From assembly GCA_025458245.1 (NCBI GenBank), contig JALOSW010000035.1, positions 1 to 32,158 on the forward strand: a stretch of 32,158 nt of DNA. The letters are read 5' to 3'. The DNA is from Burkholderiales bacterium (GTDB lineage: Bacteria; Pseudomonadota; Gammaproteobacteria; Burkholderiales; SG8-39). The position numbers and the translations under genes are program-made. The stretch's first letter is position 1. Every line of letters begins with the position of its first letter. Below, piece after piece: positions 25,487 through 32,158 of this stretch. A model generated the notes under the pieces. The model was not told the DNA's origin. It was given only the letters and a program-made list of their open reading frames with translations, and ran no database searches.

Positions 25487-27112
25487 ATGAACCTCGCCCA
25501 GTCTTTGCTCGCCGCGCTGCGCGATCACGGTGCGCGCGAGATTTTCGGCATCCCGGGCGACTTCGCGCTGCCGTTCTTCCGCGAGATCGAGACCTCCGGG
25601 ATCCTGCCGCTCTACACGCTGTCGCACGAGCCGGGCGTCGGATTCGCCGCCGACGCAGCCGCGCGCATCCATTCCGCGCTCGGCGTCGCCGCAGTCACCT
25701 ATGGGGCGGGTGCGCTGAACATGGTGAACCCGGTCGCGGCCGCGTATGCGGAGAAGTCGCCGGTGGTGGTGATCTCGGGGGCACCGGGAAAGGGCGAGAT
25801 CTCCTCCGGGCTCCTCCTCCACCATCAGGCGAAGACGATCGACTCGCAGTTCGAGATCTTCAAACAGATCACCTGCGACCAGGCGCGGCTTGACGACGTC
25901 GCGGTTGCGCCCGCGGCGATCGCCCGCGTGCTCGCGAGCTGCAAACGGCATTCGCGGCCGGTCTACATCGAGGTTCCGCGCGACATGGTCGGCGTGCCGG
26001 CGGAGCCGGTCGTGCCGCAGCGCGAGGCGCCCGTGGACGCCGAGCAGATCGACGCCGCGGTCGCGGAGATCCTCGGCCGGCTCGCCCGGGCACGAGCACC
26101 GGTGATGATGGTGGGCGTCGAGGTGCGCCGCTTCGGCCTCGAGGACAAGGTGGCCGCACTCGCGCATCGACTGGGGTTGCCGGTGGTCACGAGCATGCTC
26201 GGGCGGGGGTTGCTCGCGCACGCCGACGCGCCGCTGCTCGGCACGTATCTCGGCGTCGCGGGCACGCCCGAGGTCACCGACCTGGTGGAGAACTCCGATG
26301 CGCTCCTGCTGCTCGGCGTGATCGTCTCCGACACGAACTTCGGCGTGTCGTCGCGCCGCATCGACCTGCGCACGACTATCCAGGCCCTCGACGGCCGGGT
26401 CGCGCTCGGCTATCACGTTTATCCGGACGTGCCGCTCGGCGCGCTCGTTGACCGCCTGCTCGCGGCCGCTCCGAAGCGCGCCGCGCCCTCTTCCGCCGGA
26501 GCTGCGTCCTATCCGCGCGGCCTGGTCGCCGACGATGCGCCCATCGCGCCGACCGACATCGCGGCGGGGATCAACGACCTCATGGCGAGGCACGGGCGCA
26601 TGCCCATCGCAGCGGACGTGGGCGATTGCCTGTTCACCGCGATGGACATCGAGCACACCGAGCTCACTGCGCCCGGCTACTACGCAACCATGGGCTACGG
26701 CGTCCCCGCAGGGCTCGCGCTGCAGGCGGCGACCGGCAAGCGCTCGCTCATCCTGGTCGGCGACGGCGCCTTCCAGATGACCGGGCTGGAACTCGGCAAT
26801 GCCCGGCGCTACGGGTGGGATCCGCTCGTCGTCGTGTTCAACAATGCGAGCTGGGAGATGCTGCGGACGTTCCAGCCCGAAAGCGCGTTCAACGATCTCG
26901 GCGAGTGGCAGTTCGCGGACATCGCCCGCGCGCTGGGCGGCGACGGCGAGCGCGTGCGGACCCGTCGCGAGCTGGCGCAGGCTCTGGAGCGCGCCATCGG
27001 CCGCCGGGGCCGGTTTCAGCTCATCGAGGCGATGATTCCGCGCGGGTCGTTGTCGAAGACACTGGAGCGCTTCGTGGCGGGGGTGAAGCGGCTGTCGGCG
27101 AAGCCGGGCTGA
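25487..27112 (+). CDS. ipdC: Phenylpyruvate/indolepyruvate decarboxylase (IpdC/PPDC type)
   Basis: A 541-aa thiamine-diphosphate decarboxylase. The catalytic Glu is at 48 (LSHEPGVGFAADAAARIH), and the TPP motif GDG (425-427) is followed 24 residues later by NN (452-453), with FNNASWEMLRTFQPESAFND beyond. From memory, the run GIPGDFALPF, VTYGAGALNMVN, EVRRFGLEDKVAALA and MIPRGSLSKTLERFV is very close to Azospirillum brasilense PPDC/IpdC, an enzyme that decarboxylates phenylpyruvate and indole-3-pyruvate, the latter towards auxin. Substrate preference here is inference. ATG 25487 has a good AAGGAG site 7 nt upstream. Confidence 0.88.
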   Translation: MNLAQSLLAALRDHGAREIFGIPGDFALPFFREIETSGILPLYTLSHEPGVGFAADAAARIHSALGVAAVTYGAGALNMVNPVAAAYAEKSPVVVISGAPGKGEISSGLLLHHQAKTIDSQFEIFKQITCDQARLDDVAVAPAAIARVLASCKRHSRPVYIEVPRDMVGVPAEPVVPQREAPVDAEQIDAAVAEILGRLARARAPVMMVGVEVRRFGLEDKVAALAHRLGLPVVTSMLGRGLLAHADAPLLGTYLGVAGTPEVTDLVENSDALLLLGVIVSDTNFGVSSRRIDLRTTIQALDGRVALGYHVYPDVPLGALVDRLLAAAPKRAAPSSAGAASYPRGLVADDAPIAPTDIAAGINDLMARHGRMPIAADVGDCLFTAMDIEHTELTAPGYYATMGYGVPAGLALQAATGKRSLILVGDGAFQMTGLELGNARRYGWDPLVVVFNNASWEMLRTFQPESAFNDLGEWQFADIARALGGDGERVRTRRELAQALERAIGRRGRFQLIEAMIPRGSLSKTLERFVAGVKRLSAKPG

Positions 27113-27122
27113 AACCGGAACC

Positions 27123-27408
27123 GCAAAAGCGCAAAGGGCGCAAAGGGACGAGAAATGTCCCGAGTGTGCCTCCCGTCGCGTGCGTTAGAAGCCTGTTGAA
27201 AATCGGCTTCCCGCCGCGTGGGTCGGTCCCCTCACCAGCGTGCCCCAGAGGGAGGCCGAGTTTCAGCAGGCCCTGGAGTAGGGGGTCGGGGGGATGTATC
27301 CCCCGTTTTCAACACCCTGTTAGCGCTCGTTGCCGGCGCAGGTCGCCACGCTCAAAGCCGGCCGCAGCACCGATTTTGCGTCACTTTGCGTCCTTCGCGC
27401 CTTCGCGG
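27123..27408. repeat. Outer inverted repeat of GCAAAG-rich arms
   Basis: Left arm GCAAAAGCGCAAAGGGCGCA to 27150 (GCAAAG repeated about three times); right arm at 27373-27408 is its imperfect inverse (ATTTTGCGTCACTTTGCGTC then CTTCGCGCCTTCGCGG). The arms flank the MITE-like core in the gap between convergent ipdC and the FAH gene. The pattern resembles the GCAAAG-type intergenic repeats known from many proteobacteria. Confidence 0.55.
27184..27323. mobile_element. MITE-like core element
   Basis: Flanked by GTTAG at 27184-27188 and 27319-27323, possibly a 5-bp target duplication. Inside, GCCTGTTGAAAATCGGCTTC (27191 on) has an imperfect inverse GGGAGGCCGAGTTTCAGCAG (27250 on), 19 of 22 positions matching. 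A third CGTTTTCAACACC copy lies at the right end, and a GGGGG...CCCCC hairpin precedes it. No transposase is encoded. Function beyond a repeat is unknown. Confidence 0.45.
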
Positions 27409-27416
27409 CTCCCGCC

Positions 27417-28184
27417 CTACTCGTATCGGTTCGTCAGCGTCCCGATGCCGTCGATGGTCACGCTCACCGTCGATCCGGGTTTCATCGTGCCGACGCCGAC
27501 CGAGGTCCCGCACGCGATCACGTCTCCGGGGAAGAGCGTCATGTCGTGCGAGATGCGCGACACGAGCTGCGCTGGCGTGAAGACGAGATCGCCGAGCGGG
27601 TAGTTCTGCCGCTCCTGGTCGTTCAGCACCACTTTGACGCTCGCCGCGAGCGGATCGACACCCGTCGCGATCACGGGACCGAATGGCCCGAACGTGTCGA
27701 AGCTCTTCGCGCGTGTCCACTGATCGAAGGTCGGATCCTTCTTGAGGATGTCGACGGCCGTGACGTCGTTGATGATCGTGTAGCCGAAGATGCACCCCGG
27801 TGCGTCGGCCTCGGACACCGCGGCCGCACGCCGCCCGATGACCACGCCGAGCTCGCCCTCGAAGATCACTTTGCCGTCGTAGGCGGCGGGCTTGCGGATC
27901 GTCTCGTTCGCGGCGGCGAACGAGTTGTTGCCCTTGAGGAAGTAAAGGGGCTCGGGCGGAACCGGGTTCCCGAGCTTCGCCGCGAGCGCATGAAAGTTGT
28001 TCCAGAGTGCGACCATCTTCGTCGGCACGGTCGGCGCGAGCACCTTCACGTCGCCGAGCTTCACGGTCTCGCCCGTGGGCTTCGCGTCGGCGAACATGTC
28101 GCCCGAGTGAACGGCAATCACTTCACCCTCGCCGAGCACGCCGAAGCCCGCAACGCCGCTCCGGTCGAATCGAATCCACTTCAT
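27417..28184 (-). CDS. Fumarylacetoacetate hydrolase family protein
   Basis: A 255-aa FAH-fold enzyme. Typical features are PPEPLYFLKGNNSFA, FEGELGVVIGRRA (acidic metal ligands), GYTIINDVTAVDIL, KSFDTFGPFGPVI and PGDVIACGTSVGVG. Such proteins hydrolyse or decarboxylate beta-diketo or 2-oxo acids, for example in aromatic degradation. The exact reaction cannot be chosen from sequence. ATG 28184 has a GGGAG site 6 nt upstream. It is convergent with ipdC across the repeats. Confidence 0.88.
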   Translation of the reverse strand: MKWIRFDRSGVAGFGVLGEGEVIAVHSGDMFADAKPTGETVKLGDVKVLAPTVPTKMVALWNNFHALAAKLGNPVPPEPLYFLKGNNSFAAANETIRKPAAYDGKVIFEGELGVVIGRRAAAVSEADAPGCIFGYTIINDVTAVDILKKDPTFDQWTRAKSFDTFGPFGPVIATGVDPLAASVKVVLNDQERQNYPLGDLVFTPAQLVSRISHDMTLFPGDVIACGTSVGVGTMKPGSTVSVTIDGIGTLTNRYE

Positions 28185-28615
28185 CTGCTGCTCCCTCGTG
28201 ATCGGAAAACGGTGGCCACCCGAGGCTCGCGTCCAGCGAGTCGGCGAACTGATCCTCTCGCTCTTCGTCCCGCGACGCCGCTCCGCGGCGCAACCCGCAC
28301 GCGGGTTCGACAAGGTGGGGTCGTGCGACGCTGCCAGCGCCCGCGCGCAGGGCGGCCGAGCAGTGGCGAAGCGACTCGCCGGCCTGTGCTGCCGCTGCCG
28401 CAAGCCGAGCGGAGCGCGCGGTGCCGACGCGCCTCGATCGCGCCCGCCGCGACGGTCTGGGCGAACACGTCGAGGTTCTCGCTCGACGCGCGAATTATAA
28501 CCGCCGCGCCACGTCGATCCGCGCCGGTTTTACTTGCGTGCCTCGCGCCGGTACACTCGCCCGCGAGCGGAAGAGCACGGCCGTCTCGCTCGCTCGCGTT
28601 CACGCGGAATTCGCC
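28185..28615. other. 431-nt gap, no confident gene
   Basis: Nothing in either strand reaches gene quality. Minus-strand bases 28494-28440 read [20 protein letters not shown], which looks coding-like and then dissolves into Arg-rich sequence; it may be a remnant of a lost gene. A perfect palindrome AACCCGC-AC-GCGGGTT lies at 28292-28307. An AT-rich AATTATAA at 28493-28500 offers -10-like boxes on both strands without -35 partners. Confidence 0.4.
28529..28557 (+). promoter_or_regulatory. Possible uraH promoter
   Basis: TTTACT (28529-28534), 17-nt spacer, TACACT (28552-28557); each 4 of 6 to sigma70 consensus with ideal spacing. It would give a leader of about 50 nt. Confidence 0.4.
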
Positions 28616-28969
28616 ATGGGCAAGCTCAGCACGCACGTCCTCGACACCGTCAGCGGGCGTCCCGCGGCCGGGATGCGCATCGATTTCGCGGTTCTCGAGA
28701 ACGGCACCTGGCGCGCGCTGAGATCGGTTGCGACCAACGCGGACGGCCGGACCGACGAGCCGCTGATGACGGGCGACGCGATGCGCACCGGCGAGTACAA
28801 ACTCGTGTTCCACGTCGCCGCTTACTTCCGCGCTCAGGGCGCGGCGCTCCCTGAGCCGCCGTTCCTCGATCGCGTGCCGTTGCGCTTCGGCATCGCAAGC
28901 GTAGCGGAGAACTATCACGTGCCCCTGCTCTGCTCGCCGTGGAGCTACTCGACCTACCGCGGGAGCTGA
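28616..28969 (+). CDS. uraH: 5-hydroxyisourate hydrolase (transthyretin-like)
   Basis: A 117-aa HIU hydrolase of uric acid degradation, converting 5-hydroxyisourate to OHCU. Family hallmarks are [16 protein letters not shown] with His7, the arginine-bearing middle, [18 protein letters not shown] and the terminal YRGS tetrad at 114-117. No signal peptide. ATG 28616 fits exactly; ribosome site is only GGAA. No urate oxidase or OHCU decarboxylase is in the window. The neighbouring BMP lipoprotein may import purines, but that is inference. Confidence 0.94.
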   Translation: MGKLSTHVLDTVSGRPAAGMRIDFAVLENGTWRALRSVATNADGRTDEPLMTGDAMRTGEYKLVFHVAAYFRAQGAALPEPPFLDRVPLRFGIASVAENYHVPLLCSPWSYSTYRGS

Positions 28970-29068
28970 GGTGAGGCGGATGCCGCAGGCATCGCTTTCC
29001 CGGACCTCGGGGAGCACCCGGGGGCATCGCACCGCGACGGCGCCCCTCTCGCGGCACGGAGAGCCGAA

Positions 29069-30070
29069 GTGAAGCGCCGGTCCTTCGTCGCCGCGGCCGC
29101 CGGGTCGCTCGCGCTCGCCGGGTGCGGACGTCTGCAGGGCTTCTTCGAGGTCCCGCCCGAGCGGCGGCCGATCGCGGCGCTGTTCCCGGGACCGGTCGAC
29201 AGCGGCGGCTTTCTCGAATCGGCCTTTCGCGGACTGCTGCGCGTGCGCGACGAAATCAAGGTCCCGGTGCGCCACCTCGAAGGCGTGCCGCTCGAGCGCG
29301 AGGCGCTGCTGGCAGCGCTGCGCGAACTCGGCAAGTCCGACGCAGCACTCGTGATCGCGGTCGGGGCCGAGACGAGCGAAGCGACCCAGCGCGCGGCGTG
29401 GGAGATGCCGGCACAGCGCTTCGCGGTGATTCAGGGCACGCTGCTTCGCCCCAACCTCGCTGCTTACGTCGTGGAGCAGCAGCAGTCCGCCTGGCTCGCC
29501 GGGGCCGCCGCCGCGCTCCTCTCGAAGTCGGGCGTCGTCGGCCACGTCGCCGTGGCGCGCGACGCCTACGCGCTCTCCGCGCGCGCCGCCTTCGCGGCAG
29601 GGGTGCGCGCCGCGGATGCGAAGGTCCGCCTGCTCACGAGCTTCCCGGCCGCGGCCGACGCCGTGCCGCGCACCGTGACTGCGCAGGCGGCGCAGGGTGC
29701 GGACATCGTCTTCGCGATGCCGGACGCCGTGCGTGCCGGCGCAATCGAGGCGGCGCGGGCCCGCGGCGTTTGGTTGATCGGCGCCGTCGGCGATTGGGTC
29801 GCGACGCAGCCCGACGCCTTCGTCGCTTCGGCCGTCGCGGACGGCGGCCACGCGGTCGTCGCCGCAGTGCGCGACCTTCACGACAACGTCTTCGTCGGCG
29901 ACCTCGTTCGCCGCTTCGGACTGCGCGTCCCGTCGGCCGTGCGCCTCGCGCTGGCGGCGGCAACGCCCGAGGCGGTGCGTCTGCGGATCGACGACTACCG
30001 TGCCCAGGTCGCGGCCGGCCGGATCGTCGTCCCGAACACCTACTCCGGGCCCGAGTTCGTCCCGGCCTGA
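29069..30070 (+). CDS. BMP family (PnrA-like) lipoprotein
   Basis: A 333-aa substrate-binding lipoprotein. Signal sequence [20 protein letters not shown] has a lipobox LAGC with lipidated Cys19. The mature part shows the Bmp/PnrA pattern: [40 protein letters not shown] and [20 protein letters not shown]. It also has [19 protein letters not shown] and [20 protein letters not shown], then [11 protein letters not shown] near the end. PnrA-type relatives bind purine nucleosides. GTG 29069 has GGAGAG 6 nt upstream. No ABC ATPase or permease follows. A small GATGCC-GCA-GGCATC hairpin (28979-28993) lies just upstream. Confidence 0.87.
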   Translation: MKRRSFVAAAAGSLALAGCGRLQGFFEVPPERRPIAALFPGPVDSGGFLESAFRGLLRVRDEIKVPVRHLEGVPLEREALLAALRELGKSDAALVIAVGAETSEATQRAAWEMPAQRFAVIQGTLLRPNLAAYVVEQQQSAWLAGAAAALLSKSGVVGHVAVARDAYALSARAAFAAGVRAADAKVRLLTSFPAAADAVPRTVTAQAAQGADIVFAMPDAVRAGAIEAARARGVWLIGAVGDWVATQPDAFVASAVADGGHAVVAAVRDLHDNVFVGDLVRRFGLRVPSAVRLALAAATPEAVRLRIDDYRAQVAAGRIVVPNTYSGPEFVPA

Positions 30071-30119
30071 CGGGCGCGCCCGCGCCCGGGGCCGCCGAAG
30101 GCGCGCGGGGTGCGTTCGA

Positions 30120-30125
30120 TATAAT
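30120..30125 (+). promoter_or_regulatory. -10 box of the yajQ gene
   Basis: Perfect TATAAT, 28 nt before the ATG; the transcript would start near 30132 with a leader of about 22 nt. No -35 was recognised. Confidence 0.4.
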
Positions 30126-30153
30126 CGCCGCCTCGCTCTCTCCGGCGGCGCCC

Positions 30154-30639
30154 ATGCCTTCCTTCGACATCACCTCCGAAGTCAACAAGGTCGAACTGCG
30201 CAATGCGGTGGACCAGGCGAACAAGGAGATCTCGACGCGCTTCGACTTCAAGGGCTCGGACGCCCGCATCGAGCTCACCGAGCTCACGCTGACGCTCTAT
30301 GCCGACGACGACTTCAAGCTGAAGCAGGTAACGGACGTCTTCACCGGGAAGCTCGCCAAGCGCGGCGTCGACGTTCGCTCGCTCGCGCCGAAGGACACCG
30401 AGAAGGTGTCCGGCAACAAGGTGAAACAGACGATCGCCGTGCGAAACGGCATCGAGCAGGAAACCGCGAAAAAAATCGTCAAGGCCCTGAAAGAGTCGAA
30501 GCTCAAAGTGCAGGCATCGATCCAGGGCGACGCGGTGCGCGTGAGCGGTGCGAAGAAGGACGAGCTGCAATCCGCGATCGAGCTCGTGCGCAGGTCGGTG
30601 ACCGACATCCCGCTCCAGTTCGGCAACTTCCGCGACTGA
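30154..30639 (+). CDS. yajQ: YajQ family nucleotide-binding protein
   Basis: A 161-aa YajQ (UPF0234) protein. The start [20 protein letters not shown], then [57 protein letters not shown] and the end [14 protein letters not shown] are the family sequence. Known members bind nucleotides or RNA, and a Xanthomonas member binds cyclic-di-GMP. Cytosolic. A -10 box lies just upstream, so it has its own promoter. The rhomboid gene starts 30 nt after it. Confidence 0.95.
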   Translation: MPSFDITSEVNKVELRNAVDQANKEISTRFDFKGSDARIELTELTLTLYADDDFKLKQVTDVFTGKLAKRGVDVRSLAPKDTEKVSGNKVKQTIAVRNGIEQETAKKIVKALKESKLKVQASIQGDAVRVSGAKKDELQSAIELVRRSVTDIPLQFGNFRD

Positions 30640-30669
30640 GCTCGGGCCGCCGCCGCGGATCGAGCGCCC

Positions 30670-32158
30670 ATGACGTCCGCGCCCGACGTCGCGCCATCGC
30701 CGGTCGAGTTTCGGACCGATCCGTTCCTTCCCGGCGCGAAGCTCGCACTGCGCGGCGCGGGCACGCTCGCCGTTGCGCCGGGGGCGCTGCTTCTCGACGG
30801 GCTCAGCGGCACCTTCGGCAGCGCCCAGCGGGTCGCGGTGAACGTTCCGTTCGAGTCGATTCTGGGCGCGCACCGCGACGACATGACCGTGCGCATGGTG
30901 TTGCGCGGCGGGCGTACGCCGTTCGGGCGCCGCGTCGTCGCGGCACGTTTCGCGACCCTGCGCGACGCCGAGCGGATCGCGGACACGCTGGAGGCCGCGG
31001 GGGTCCCGAGCGAGCGCGGCCGCGTGCCGGTCGCCGACGTCGACGTGCGCGCCCTCCTCGTGCACCCCCGCGCGCCCGTTACGCCGCTGCTCCTGCTCGC
31101 GAACATCGTCGTGTTCGTGGCGATGGCCTTCGCAGGCGCGGGCGTGCTCGCGCCGCAAGGCGCCGTGCCCATCCGCATGGGTTCGAACTTCGGTCCGCTC
31201 ACCACCGGGGGCGAATGGTGGCGTCTCGCGAGCTCGATGTTCATCCACTTTGGCGTCGTCCATCTCGGAGTCAACCTGTTGGCGCTCGCGGACGCGGGCC
31301 GGCTGGTCGAACGGCTCTACGGCAGCGCGCACTTCCTGATGCTCTACGTCGCGAGCGGCATCGCCGGCGCGCTGGCGAGCATCGCTTGGAATCCATGGGT
31401 GAATAGCGCGGGGGCCTCGGGCGCCATCTTCGGCGTGTTCGGGGCGCTGCTCGCCTACACCCTCGACGGCCGGAACCGGGTGCCGCCGGCGGCCATGCGG
31501 TCGCACGCGATCGTGACCGTCCTTTTCCTCGGCTACTCACTCGCATACGGGTTCGCCGGTACGAACATCGATAACGCGGCGCACCTCGGCGGCCTGGCCG
31601 CGGGGTTCGGACTCGGGTTCATGCTTGCCCTGCCACTGACCGCAGGCCGACCGGCGTGGCGCCCGGCCAGCGTGGGCGCGGCGGTGATCGCCTGCGCCGC
31701 CGCGGCAGCCGTCGCGCTGCAGTTCGTGCGTGACACGGGCCCTGCGTACCGGGCCGAGATCGAGTTCAGGGCCGCGCTCGATCGCGCGATCGCAGAGGGC
31801 AAGCGCATGGACGCCGCCGGCGAGACGTCGAAGGGCGCGTTTCAGCGCTTCCGCCGAGGCGAGATCTCGCGCGCGGAGCTTGCCCGCGCCGTGGACGAAG
31901 ACGCGGAGTTCCACGCGCGCGAAATCGCCCTCTTTCGCTCGCTGCCGCTCGACCCCGGTTCACCGTCGGGCTGGCCCGCCGCCCGCGACACGCTCGTCGC
32001 GTCGCTCGAGCTGCGGCGCGACGCGCTCCACCTCGCGGCGAAGTCGATCCGCGACGGCGATCCCGATGTCATGAAGCTCGCCGACGAGAAGATGGCCGAA
32101 GCGAACGCCCTGGTGCAGAAGGCGCGCGCGGCGCAGGAAGCGCGAAAGGGTTCGGCCA
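30670..32158 (+). CDS. Rhomboid family intramembrane serine protease (3' end cut off)
   Basis: An open frame of at least 496 codons that runs out of the window without a stop. The catalytic Ser250 is in NSAGASGAIFG (GxSG) and the His305 in NIDNAAHLGGLAAGF; EWWRLASSMFIHFGVVHLGVN is the standard rhomboid loop. About six to seven hydrophobic segments run from roughly residue 145 to 370. The N-terminal 140 residues form a soluble beta-rich domain (GTLAVAPGALLLDGLSGTFG), possibly PH-like. The C-terminal stretch from about 370 is charged and helical, with coiled-coil character. ATG 30670 is the only sensible start. Such proteases cleave membrane proteins within the bilayer; the target here is unknown. 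Confidence 0.9.
   Translation, partial: MTSAPDVAPSPVEFRTDPFLPGAKLALRGAGTLAVAPGALLLDGLSGTFGSAQRVAVNVPFESILGAHRDDMTVRMVLRGGRTPFGRRVVAARFATLRDAERIADTLEAAGVPSERGRVPVADVDVRALLVHPRAPVTPLLLLANIVVFVAMAFAGAGVLAPQGAVPIRMGSNFGPLTTGGEWWRLASSMFIHFGVVHLGVNLLALADAGRLVERLYGSAHFLMLYVASGIAGALASIAWNPWVNSAGASGAIFGVFGALLAYTLDGRNRVPPAAMRSHAIVTVLFLGYSLAYGFAGTNIDNAAHLGGLAAGFGLGFMLALPLTAGRPAWRPASVGAAVIACAAAAAVALQFVRDTGPAYRAEIEFRAALDRAIAEGKRMDAAGETSKGAFQRFRRGEISRAELARAVDEDAEFHAREIALFRSLPLDPGSPSGWPAARDTLVASLELRRDALHLAAKSIRDGDPDVMKLADEKMAEANALVQKARAAQEARKGSA

Noticed and set aside
28198-28500. Plus-strand 100-codon frame
   Set aside because: Arg/Ala-rich without family features or ribosome site.

Overview
The window looks like chromosomal DNA of a GC-rich Gram-negative bacterium, most likely a betaproteobacterium of the Burkholderiales or a neighbouring order. 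This rests on the high GC, the ribF-ileS-lspA-fkpB-ispH order, the DUF3579 gene next to rpsT, a periplasmic TctC-type binding protein, and E. coli-like MurJ and IleS sequences. No tRNA, rRNA, CRISPR array, complete insertion sequence or phage gene was seen.

Layout. (1) 1-7440, plus strand: a type IV pilus minor-pilin operon (pilE-like pilin, fimT/gspH, pilV, pilW, pilX, pilY1) closed by a clear intrinsic terminator. (2) 7480-13306, minus strand: ribF-ileS-lspA-fkpB-ispH, which covers flavin cofactors, Ile-tRNA, lipoprotein signal peptidase, a prolyl isomerase and the last MEP-pathway enzyme. A PEBP-family gene and murJ follow further right on the same strand (to 15778). (3) 16065-19939: rpsT, a DUF3579 gene, an unusual Orn/Lys/Arg decarboxylase with a receiver-like N-terminus, a small conserved-looking protein and an orphan ParA ATPase. 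(4) 20180-27112, plus strand: argD-argF-(tctC)-argG, then a metallophosphoesterase and a phenylpyruvate/indolepyruvate decarboxylase of the Azospirillum IpdC type. (5) 27113-32158: a repeat-rich gap, an FAH-family hydrolase, uraH (5-hydroxyisourate hydrolase), a BMP-family lipoprotein, a YajQ-family protein and a rhomboid protease that runs off the right edge.

The order pil cluster - ispH - fkpB - lspA - ileS - ribF - murJ - rpsT matches, as I remember it, that of Pseudomonas aeruginosa, so the left half is an old conserved block. The accessory genes are PEBP, the decarboxylase, ParA, TctC and the right-hand metabolic genes.

The most unusual signals are non-coding. The argD leader contains an intrinsic terminator that no upstream gene can use, plus a 38-codon frame with paired Arg codons that overlaps the argD start, which suggests an attenuator. 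The first 50 nt of ispH are duplicated exactly 143 bp upstream, separated by a perfect hairpin, so that a 42-codon frame now precedes ispH. Between ipdC and the FAH gene there is a nested inverted-repeat structure with a MITE-like core.
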